Positions 55,400 through 64,000 of a DNA stretch of 64,000 bases are shown piece by piece (position 1 is the stretch's first letter; every line of letters starts with the position of its first letter). Source of the stretch: Synaphobranchus kaupii (lineage: Eukaryota > Chordata > Actinopteri > Anguilliformes > Synaphobranchidae). Made by a program: the position numbers and the translations under genes. The DNA is taken from the NCBI GenBank assembly GCA_029718625.1, contig CM056376.1:114070023-114134022 (forward strand). The letters run 5' to 3'. The notes under the pieces are model-generated. The model was not told where the DNA came from and made no database searches. It worked only from the letters and a program-made list of their open reading frames with translations.

Positions 55400-55725
55400 A
55401 TGAGGTCACGGAAAACAAGATGGCGGCCTTTTTTTTGTTTGTGAATGGACAACAAAGGGCAGTGTTTGGAGAGCTATGGGGAGTTGTTTTTTCCCTGGGT
55501 TTCCCCAGCGATAATATTGGAAAGGGTCCATGAGACGTTTCAGGACACTTCGACTGCCCTTATGATACTACAGGGAAGAAAAAAAAGAACCAGCAAAGGA
55601 ACTGGGACTGGAACCAGCAAAGGAACTGGGACTGGAACCAGCAAAGGAACTGGGACTGGAACCAGCAAAGGAACTGGGACTGGAACCAGCAAAGGGAACT
55701 GGGACTGGTGGAACAACAAGGTAAG
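55400..55725 (+). other. candidate promoter and first exon (or transposon 5' end)
   Basis: AACAAGATGGCGGCC at 55416-55430 is a strong YY1-type site, common at the start of transcripts and in LINE 5' UTRs. The frame from ATG 55445 reads MDNKGQCLESYGELFFPWVS, then a GRKKRTSKG stretch and a TSKGTGTG repeat (24-bp unit, 5 copies, 55588-55700). CAAGGTAAGC at 55717-55726 fits a splice donor consensus very well. I do not recognise the protein. It could be the 5' end of a gene, of a lncRNA, or of a LINE. Confidence 0.35.
55588..55700 (+). repeat. 24-bp tandem repeat, about 5 copies
   Basis: The unit is ACCAGCAAAGGAACTGGGAC plus TGGA, encoding TSKGTGTG in the open frame. The last copy has an extra G. 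Confidence 0.93.
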
Positions 55726-55726
55726 C

Positions 55727-56934
55727 GCTCAACAATTGATACTTGCCTATAATTTATTTAAGTTCACACTTCTTTGGGGGAATTTATTACTTGTTCAGGA
55801 CTACTTTTATTTCACTTGTGCTAATGCCAAAATCTTTATATGGTAAATGATTGGAAGGAACCCTTTTTCAATCGCTTAACAGTTGGGTATATCTCAAGTG
55901 TTCCAAGCATCCAAGTAGTAGAAGCAGAGTTGAAAGCAATTTTAAAAACTACATTTTCAACCAAAACCTCCCGGTTCATAGTAGGCCTTCCTCACAATTT
56001 CTGCACCTCTCAATGCTCTCTTCTGCTTATTTTTTATCACAATACTGCAACTCCATGAGACTCATAGTTATGCCTGTGTCCCATTTCTCAGCAGCAAGCA
56101 CATTTACGTGGTAAAATAAACGTGCTATTGTTGCTGTACTGTTGAAAATCCACCATCACCAACATCTCAAAGGTTTTGAATGCAAGAGAGGCAGATCATA
56201 AATCCAGAGATCAGCTCTCTTCAGCACAGATTTCCTTTCCTTGGCTATCAGCCTGGTGATTAAGATATTTATTAAAACAGAAATGAGGTACTTTAAGGAT
56301 TAAAACTGACTAATAGTAATTGATTTTCTCACTGCGACACATTGGAAGATTGATTTAAATCTTGTCTGGGCAAAATTAAGTGTTTGAATCACTATTACAA
56401 ACTCATCGAATTCAAACAGATCAATGTCTACTGTGCAGCAAAAGTACATGGCTCACACTGATGCATATACTGCACAACGATTGATCAATGTCTATAGCTC
56501 CAAACAATAAAGTTATTATTTTTCATCCATATCACAGCTAAATCTTGTTCTATGCTCCTGAAAACTAATCTTAAGTCCAATGCAAACAAGTACTGTTGCA
56601 GTTTTTTTTCTCACACATTTGCAATCACTTAAAGATAATAAGATAATGAGGATAATAAGAATGCCGTTGGTTTGTATTAAGGCCACTCTACCTTATCCAG
56701 AGAGGCAGTATGATCTGTTCTGTTGATAATATTTGTGTTTGTAATGCCCAGCAATGCCCATCTCGATGTTTGTTGATACTATGGAAGTGGGAGTCTTACT
56801 GTGAGACCCCAGGCACTGCTTAGATATTCTATCACAGGAAATGAGCCATCTTCCATTGACTGCCTTCCAGTAACAAAACAACTGTTAAAACGGTGGATAA
56901 TTCCATGAAAGAAAATCATCATACTTTTCAGATG

Positions 56935-56937
<3 letters not shown>
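55727..56937. other. unique sequence; candidate conserved block 56160-56400
   Basis: No gene recognised. 56160-56400 is non-repetitive AT-rich DNA with TTAATAGTAATTGATTT-type homeodomain-like motifs. Conservation is untested. Confidence 0.35.

Positions 56938-57005
<68 letters not shown>
56938..57005. repeat. (GT)n microsatellite, about 34 units
   Basis: An uninterrupted GT tract; a (CA)n tract follows at 57113-57139. Confidence 0.97.
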
Positions 57006-57006
<1 letters not shown>

Positions 57007-57105
57007 AAGGGGGTATTGGTGGCAATTAGTTGAAGTGGGGCAGAGAGGGTAATTTCAGCTTACCTCTACTCCTAAAACTGTGCACACACTCAACATAACT
57101 ACTAC

Positions 57106-57112
<7 letters not shown>

Positions 57113-57139
<27 letters not shown>
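57113..57139. repeat. (CA)n microsatellite
   Basis: About 13 CA units after ATATATA. Confidence 0.93.
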
Positions 57140-57143
<4 letters not shown>

Positions 57144-57410
57144 GATGAGTGACAAATTAAAGGAAAAATGCTGATAGTGAGGGGGTCCGGTGGGGCTCTG
57201 TTATGCTGTGGGGGGGTGGTGGTGGTGTAAGGACATTAAAAAAATGGTGATGTTTATAAGAACCCAACACACACCCAACACTACTATCCCAATGCACACA
57301 CACAAAAGCCTAGCACCATAGCTATCACTATTAATACACACATACACACACATAAACAACACCACCACCCACCAGGACACATGCATACCACCAGGAATAC
57401 AAACAACCAC

Positions 57411-58060
57411 ACCACAACCACTGCACACACAGCCGAAACAACAAGGACTACAACCACTGCACACACAGCCGAAACAACAAGGACTACAACCACTGCACAC
57501 ACAGTCGAAACAACAAGGACTACAACCACTGCACACACAGCCGAAACAACAAGGACTACAACCACTGCACACACAGCCGAAACAACAAGGACTACAACCA
57601 CTGCACACACAGTCGAAACAACAAGGACTACAACCACTGCACACACAGTCGAAACAACAAGGACTACAACCACTGCACACACAGCCGAAACAACAAGGAC
57701 CACAACCACTGCACACACAGCCGAAACAACAAGGACTACAACCACTGCACACACAGCCGAAACAACAAGGACTACAACCACTGCACACACAGCCGAAACA
57801 ACAAGGACTACAACCACTGCACACACAGCCGAAACAACCGCACCACAACCACTGCACACACAGCCGAAACAACCGCACCACAACCACTGCACACACAGCC
57901 GAAACAACAAGGACTACAAGCACTGCACACACAGCCGAAACAACCGCACCACAACCACTGCACACACAGCCGAAACAACAAGGACTACAACCACTGCACA
58001 CACAGCCGAAACAACCGCACCACAACCACTGTACACACAGCCGAAACAATAAGGACTACA
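57411..58060. repeat. 36-bp minisatellite, about 18 copies
   Basis: The unit is ACAACCACTGCACACACAGC plus CGAAACAACAAGGACT. Some units are shortened where CGCACC replaces AAGGACT. The Thr-rich plus-strand frame and the Cys/Val-rich minus-strand frames are array translations (36 is a multiple of three). Confidence 0.96.
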
Positions 58061-58173
58061 AGCATACATACATAAACGCCAACCTCGACCCCCACTCGTG
58101 CAAATGTAGCGATTAATAAAGTTAATATTTGTGAGATTGAGACTGGAGGTTATCGTGTTGACTTCCTTGGTCA

Positions 58174-58313
58174 CCTTTGTTTATTACACCCCAGGTTAAC
58201 TCACTTATAATGCACTCTAACCTTTGTTTATTACACCCCAGGTTAACTCACTTATAATGCACTCTAACCTTTGTTTATTACACCCCAGGTTAACTCACTT
58301 ATAATGCACTATA
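58174..58313. repeat. 47-bp tandem repeat, 3 copies
   Basis: The unit is CCTTTGTTTATTACACCCCA plus GGTTAACTCACTTATAATGC and ACTCTAA. Confidence 0.95.
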
Positions 58314-59698
58314 ATGAAACTCGATAAACCATTCATGATTTACTTTTTATGAACATAAATAGGAGAAATGTCAAGAAAAGTAATGTTTTCCATTAGAATG
58401 ATCAATATTATTTTCATAATGTTCCCTAAGATTAAAGTAACTTGTACAAAATTCGATGTCCCCAAGAGACCAAATTAGAAATATACAGTTGTCAAGGGGT
58501 TTTAAAAATACATACTGCTTTAATTTTATCTGTGTCTGTGATGAAAGATACGTGTACAAAAAAAATTTAATTATACGTTGAATTAATGGAACAAAATAAA
58601 TGACAGTGGGCATTAACAATTCATTTGTACATGCGGGCTGTGATTTCGACATTTTACACATATGTCCATTTATCTAATGCAGCAAAACCTAACACTGGAT
58701 CTTCTGATGAAAAAACGTATTTCCATGGCAACTATAAAGGAAGTACTATAAAAAGTCATGTTTTTTTTATACGCAGAGCCGGTTCTAAGCATAGGCTACA
58801 AGAGACCCCGTCTGCAATCGTAATGCCCAATCTCTGGTCCACAAACGCTGCCCTACCCCAGTCCTCGGTCTTGCCTAGTGTAGCATGAAAATCTACTGCC
58901 GTGGCTGATTATCCGCTCCATCGTCTCAGTGCGGAGCGCTGATTATACGCTCCATAGTCTCAGTGTGGAGCTAGGGAGCCTGAATAGTCCGGAACAGTCC
59001 GTAATAAAGCTCATAATAATAGTGCTGAAGCATAATTTTATAAACCGGTTTTCCAAGATGAAAAATCTTACAAAGGATCACTATTCAGACACTGTTTTTT
59101 TTTTTTAAATTATTGATACTTTTTTAAAGGCCTATAGATTGAATCAATACGCGTGATCAACTTCCCTAAAACAATTAAACACAAGAGTTTTTACAGCGAC
59201 AGTTTGGTAATCGCCACGGTGCACTCAACAAACTGTGTGTTTGCAGGAAACTCTGCGTGTGTGCTTTTATTTGATTGTGAGTCCCTCCATTGCTCATGCC
59301 TCGAACTCCTGGGGAATCTCCAGTGAAGGAACGCATATCGGCAGTGGCGTTTATTTTAGAGGACAAATGAGCGTGTCCGTTACCGTTTCACTCGTTGGCA
59401 TCCGTCACTCTGCGTGCACTCTGTAGAATCGCGGCTGGCTGCTAATGCCACCAGGCCTGGGGGGGAGAAAACGGGGTGCACATATGCGCCGCGCTGCGTC
59501 CAACAAGACGATGGTATTTATTAATGTGTCGTATGATAGCGAAGACAAAGCGGTGGGAAACCGGGTTTGATTTTATTATTTCATTTATATGAATATGTGG
59601 TTATAGTGCATGCTGGCAACTTTCATTTTAGGGTATTGACATCCATGTCAGGTTACTATTTCGGAATTAAAATCCTTTTTAGACACAATTCCATCATT
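58314..59698. other. unique sequence with a 34-bp duplication
   Basis: 58904-58971 holds two copies of GCTGATTATNCGCTCCATNG plus TCTCAGTGNGGAGC. 59160-59480 is relatively GC-rich and non-repetitive. No gene recognised. Confidence 0.45.
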
Positions 59699-59845
59699 TA
59701 AAGAGACCAAAAGTAATTGCACAAATTAACATAGGCTTTAATCGTAAATAAAGTCGTCATATATAGTACTTGGTTGCAAGTCCTTTGCAATGATTGGATC
59801 ACTGCCTGAATTGTGTCACTGTCCAGATACTTACGGACTGCACTG
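59699..59845. mobile_element. Tc1/mariner-like element, right end
   Basis: AGAGACCAAAAGTAATTGCA and AGTACTTGGTTGCAAGTCC match 9884-9955. The end GTCACTGTCCAGATACTTAC then GGACTGCACTG is the reverse complement of the terminus at 9714, followed by TA (59846-59847). The interior transposase is missing. Confidence 0.78.
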
Positions 59846-60344
59846 TAACAACAGCTCTCATCACTAGCTCTCCTGTCCGTGTGGGAAACTGTCCTCGGTT
59901 TCGTGCGCAAGTACAGGAGCATGCCTCAGCTGCTGTGATACTGGGGTATGGGGAGGTCACTGGCCATCATTAAATGAAAAGCCATGTTGTGAAACTTGAC
60001 ATATCTACAGCTGGCAGCAGTTAGCACAGGAGGCCCAAAGCACACAGTGAATAGGGGGGTTGGCACGAGTTCGTTATGCTAGTTGTCACACTCAAAATAT
60101 TCAGACATTGAGCAAATCAACAGAAAATAAATGTTTGCTAGGTTTTGCTTTTCAGCAAAAAAAAAAAAAAATGTTTTTGACGGAATTCTTTGTTTAAAAT
60201 GAGGTCCGATGAGGCGGTAGTACATATTTGTTAGGACTGATCTCGTACAAGTACTGACTGTCAGTTTGCTTAATGTATGGGGTACTCCCGACCAAACCAT
60301 ATAACAAAATGGATGACATTCCTCGTTGTTTTGTGAATCAATGT
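59846..60344. other. unique sequence; poly-A at 60159-60172
   Basis: Nothing recognised. Confidence 0.4.
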
Positions 60345-60351
60345 TTAATAA

Positions 60352-60545
60352 TAACTTTTATTGACCCCGTGGGGTAATTTGTCCTCTGCATTTTGAGGCC
60401 AGTGCCTTGGTCAAGGACAATGGCAGGAGTTTACCTAACCTGACATACCTGTCTCTGGTGTGGGAGAAAACTGGAGTACCCGGAGGAAACCCACGCAAAC
60501 ACGGGGAGAACACCGGAACTCCTGGACTGCGACTCGGGACCGGGA
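60352..60545. repeat. dispersed non-autonomous repeat (same family as 27193-27486)
   Basis: TTTATTGACCCCGTGGGGTA, CCAGTGCCTTGGTCAAGG, GGAGTTTACCTAACCTGACA and AACACGGGGAGAACACCGGA. It lacks the central 50-60 bp present in the other copy. Confidence 0.8.
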
Positions 60546-61339
60546 CTTTTTATTTTTTCAAAAAAAAGGCGATAGTGCTAGTTTTTTTTTTTTTGTGTCA
60601 GTTTAAACTTTTTTTCAGTTTAAACTTTTGGGGTCAATTTGACCCCCTTTTATTCGTACAGGTGTCGTACAGGTGACTATAGGATGACGTCTGCCTGTTA
60701 GAAGACATTTTGGGTGCTTGTCAATTAGCCAAGATATACATTTATCAAGTTCACTCATTTACATTCTGCATTTCAACTATGGACAGTGAGCTGCTTCCTA
60801 CTGACTAGATCAGAATAAAGAGGATGAAACCTGAAGTGAGAGGAGAAAGACGGAAGCTTCCGGACGGAGGTTGAGAAGTGGGAGCATTATTTTTTGTCAA
60901 AGAAGCAAAAGGATGAAATGTTTCCTGAGATAAAGCTGAAAAATCTGCTGCAGACCTGCATAAAATGACAATGCTTCAATTTAATATGCAGTTTTATTCG
61001 CAAACAGAGGTGAATGTATTATTGATGTTGCAAGAAAAGAAGAATTTAGACAGATTTAGAGGAAAAAAAATACATCACTTCATAATGTATATTTTATGAT
61101 GTGTGATGATTCGATGAAAGCAGACAATCGATCAAGAACAGGATTTGAAATCAGTCTTATTTGGATGGCAGAAATAAAACAGACAGGAGGATTCTAACGT
61201 AGTACTTTTATCTTTCTGTGACACTTTTACCGTTTCACCTTTCCCCGACAAAAAATTGTAGTGTAAGACTTGTTTAAATGCATTGAATGAATTGAATTTA
61301 TAGACATAAGGCCATAGCACGTATATGAACAGCAATGAT
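60546..61339. other. unique sequence; T-rich tracts
   Basis: TTTTTCAGTTTAAACTTTT is partly duplicated at 60600-60630. No gene recognised. Confidence 0.4.
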
Positions 61340-61530
61340 TGGCTTGAAATGACTTGGCCTTAAGCTGTAGCTTACTGTATGTACTATACTCAATGTTCAT
61401 GACTGTGGATAGCTGCTACGTTATGATAGAAATGTGCTTTGTCTGACCCGTTTTAGAGTTGTTTCAATGACCTTCAGTATGCACTTTGGATAAAATTGTC
61501 TGCTAAATGAATGTAATGTAAGGTAAATGA
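61340..61530 (+). mobile_element. L2 LINE 3'-end fragment
   Basis: CCTTAAGCTGTAGCTTACTG, GGATAGCTGCTACGTTATGA and CACTTTGGATAAAATTGTCT then GCTAAATGAATGTAATGTAA match the 3' UTR and tail of the L2 copy at 16540-16705. The hairpin stem is mutated. Confidence 0.85.
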
Positions 61531-63183
61531 CCTTTCTCATTTTATGGGATTGTAAACACAAGGCCTAAATGATATTTTACCTGAGAATTGTGTTTTTGTG
61601 TAATATTTTACCTATATATGAATACAAAGATAAATAACTCCCCACTGAAACCCCAGCATTGAATTGGCACACAAGTGAATAACGGTGCAGCTGGTTGGGG
61701 AAAACATTGTCCCTACATCTTCACATAAAAGGAATATTTGCTTGGCTAATTAATATCCCTGTACAGTGAAATGATCTTATGGGACCAATTTGGCTCCTCC
61801 ACCCATGAATGGGGTCTTGCTAAGCTCAGGGGAAATTAATAAAGGCATGTAATACACAGTCGGCTGTGTGTTTTCACATTTCTTTTCCCAGGGAGTGCTA
61901 AAAAGACAGCTGTTCGGAATTTAGCACTGGGAAGATAATGCAATAGAGATGCATTGTGTACAGGGAATCATGTACTCATTTTCTATCCATTTTAAATGCA
62001 CATAGAAAAAAAAAAAAACTTTTTTTTTTTTTCTGCTTCCTGAACGGGTTTCATTTGATGGTATCTAGTAATCTAATTTATCACTGTACAAAGGACTACA
62101 CTGTCACACCCCTGCACCCATGCACCCCTGCACCATGGTTACCCTGCTCTTTATTGCGCAGTTGGCACCAGTGGTTTGCCGGCCAAGTTAATCGAATTTA
62201 GTTAATCAACTGAAAAGGAGATGAAGGGTCTTTGATCCCACCGTGAAGTGCTGCTTGATGTTTCTTTGGGAAATGATAGATTTGAGTTCAGATTTTTTTT
62301 TTGCAAAGCAGCCGGCTTTTGAAGGAAGTGTAGATGGTCTTTGTGCGACTCGTTTGTTAATGGAGACACATTTCTCCGCTCTCGTGTGCATCCCGAAGCG
62401 ATATAGGAGAGGCGAGATAAAATGTCAATACAGAGAAATGAGGTCCAGTGATGCATGGGAAAGTGTTGTGTTCCATCTGTCCGGGATCAATCTTGCTTTG
62501 TTCTTAGCTCGATAACACTCCTGTCTAAATATTATTACTGCTGAATTTCACACTCGGAAGGGGCAAACTTATTGGGGAAAAGATTCAATGAAACAGTCGC
62601 CACCAGGGATTTATCTGGCCCGCTCTACTACTTCTGGAGTATTGCTGTGTGATTCCTGAAAGAAAATAAAGGTGCATTTTTTTTTTCTGTTTTACTTTAG
62701 TGGGATGATATTGTTTTTGTCTTGGAGGCTTAACAGTTCTTGTTGAAAGTATAACTTTGGAAAGTGATTTTATTGTTTGGCAGTGTGATCTGTACTTTAT
62801 ACCGTCAGCCCTTTTATGAGTATAGTTCAGACAGTAGACACAAAAACCAGCATCCACTCACAGGCTACATGCATTGGTAGGTTTAGCTCAGGGGACAACA
62901 TAGCAGTTATATTTGGTCATTAAATTGTAACAATCAGCATAAGTAAGAAGCTATGATCTATCAGTGGTACCAGATACTCTCTAAATAATAACCCTATATG
63001 GGTCAAATAATCTGTTCTTGTCATCATACGTACTTATGTTCCAGCACGATCATGACATTGTTTTGTTAATCTGTGTGATGTGGATGTATTGGGAATAATA
63101 TAAAAATGCATTATTTGCTCTCATTTTGATACTTTTACTGTATTTGTATACTGTGATGCCAGGAAGGCAATTTAGGGTACTGT
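61531..63183. other. unique sequence; candidate conserved non-coding region
   Basis: No gene recognised. 61640-61960 and 62190-62520 look non-repetitive and regulatory-like. CACCCCTGCACC-type repeats lie at 62107-62134. Confidence 0.35.
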
Positions 63184-63199
63184 CCACCAGGGGGCAGCA
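63184..63199 (+). promoter_or_regulatory. CTCF-type binding motif
   Basis: CCACCAGGGGGCAGCA matches the vertebrate CTCF core consensus (CCASYAGRKGGCRS) at every position. It lies in unique sequence. Binding is inferred from the motif only. Confidence 0.65.
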
Positions 63200-63606
63200 C
63201 TGACCCTACTTACAGGTACGGCAGCAGCTGTAATTGGTTGTAATCAGTGCAGGTGCTGCCTGGTACCTCATTATTGGGGGTAATAAAAGGCCTGAGCAGG
63301 AGGACTGTTTGGTGGACTTGTCCGAGAATGCTTTGCTGTGTTTATGAAGGTCTATCACAATACATTTTCATGGTCCAGTGGAATGCGTATTATTTTAATC
63401 AAGAAATGACAAGATGCTTTGCAGTTTCTCAGATGTGACCAGAATGATGCCACGACTGTTAGTATAATTTAACGGCATCAAAATAATTCATAAAGCCGTA
63501 ACAAATTCAGTCTACGTCACTTTTAAGCTGTGGGTATAAGAACTGCACATGATGTAGGCCATCATGCAACATGATGATGTTAATAATATAAAACATGCTA
63601 TAAAAA
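63200..63606. other. unique sequence
   Basis: A 63-codon frame at 63247-63438 is not recognised. Nothing else supported. Confidence 0.4.
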
Positions 63607-63698
63607 CATGTTAGCTAACACAAGGTTGTATATACCATATTATCTCAGTGGCATCACTGAGATAATATGGTATACACAACCTTGTGTTAGCTGACATG
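63607..63698. repeat. near-perfect palindrome, 44-bp arms, 4-bp loop
   Basis: The left arm CATGTTAGCTAACACAAGGT...ATCTCAGTG (63607-63650), loop GCAT, and right arm 63655-63698 are reverse complements with two differences. It could be a minimal foldback element, a hairpin RNA precursor or a replication-born inversion. Confidence 0.9.
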
Positions 63699-63710
63699 TT
63701 TATATATGAA

Positions 63711-63853
63711 TGTTAATATTTTGTCTTTTCTAGCATTTATGGAAGCACATTGTAGAGACAGATTTGCATTGGTTGTCATGTTTGTGTTTGATTGTTAATA
63801 TGTTGTCTTTTCTAGAGTTTATGGAAGTGGCATTGTAGAGACAGCTTTGCCCA
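63711..63853. repeat. direct duplication, about 82-bp period
   Basis: TGTTAATATTTTGTCTTTTC at 63711 and TGTTAATATGTTGTCTTTTC at 63793 are each followed by TAG-TTTATGGAAG and ATTGTAGAGACAG. Two diverged copies. Confidence 0.85.
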
Positions 63854-64000
63854 CTGGTATTTTAGAGCACTCGTAACAATCTCGCTGCATCACAATAAAA
63901 TTAAAGCCATGCTAGACGTATCCATTTTCCACTAAAATATCAAGAGACAGCTTTGGGGGAAAGAAAGATTTGAGGTGCACTCTGAAATAGAGGGGCTTGA

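Noticed and set aside
57201..58052. Cys-rich 282-codon and Thr-rich 223-codon frames
   Set aside because: Translations of a 36-bp minisatellite. The Cys-rich one resembles a metallothionein or keratin-associated protein only by composition.

Overview
The window looks like a piece of a ray-finned (teleost) fish chromosome. It holds an L2-clade LINE whose 3' end carries the hairpin-plus-(TGTAA)n tail known from eel UnaL2 and its SINE partners, a tRNA-derived SINE with the same tail, Ty3/Gypsy elements, Tc1/mariner-like, hAT and PIF/Harbinger-like DNA transposons, a Rex1/CR1-like LINE, and many fish-style minisatellites. The species cannot be read from the sequence. I found no host protein-coding gene that I can support. 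The long open frames are either transposon remnants or translations of tandem repeats.

Layout. 1-11,100: low-complexity tracts, an L2 remnant, a decayed Ty3/Gypsy element (LTR, gag, start of pol), a MITE that splits a 12-bp repeat, a 500-N gap next to a 30-bp minisatellite, and a hAT copy nested in a Tc1-like copy. 11,100-21,400: a compound satellite region. An 80-bp array with a higher-order period of about 871 bp is split by a 5'-truncated L2 LINE with an open reverse transcriptase (RT) frame. It is followed by a SINE that has expanded internally twice, once as 10 copies of 32 bp and once as about 4 kb of a 30-bp unit. 21,400-29,600: unique sequence, a solo LTR of the same Gypsy family, and a minus-strand Rex1/CR1-like LINE in which a 63-bp piece of the RT has been amplified in frame. 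29,600-36,800: Gypsy pol remnants, a long-TIR hAT with a perfect 8-bp target duplication inside a 41-bp minisatellite, a Tc1-like element with transposase remains, and an L2-type LINE remnant hit by a retroposed fragment. 36,800-50,600: seven or more minisatellites (22 to 51 bp units), a minus-strand SINE, MITEs, a second LTR, purine and poly-G tracts. 50,600-55,000: one 4.3-kb hAT transposon with both ends visible, BED-finger and transposase remains, a nested MITE and a second 500-N gap. 55,000-64,000: a MITE, a candidate promoter and exon, a 36-bp array, L2 and Tc1 fragments, a good CTCF-type motif and a 44-bp-arm palindrome.

Nothing here works together as a pathway. The main theme is how transposons and tandem repeats interact. 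Several minisatellites have grown out of identifiable pieces of SINEs or LINEs, and transposons have later inserted into several arrays. The density of minisatellites would fit a subtelomeric or otherwise repeat-tolerant region, or a large intergenic or intronic interval. Stretches of unique sequence could hold conserved non-coding elements, but this needs cross-species alignment.
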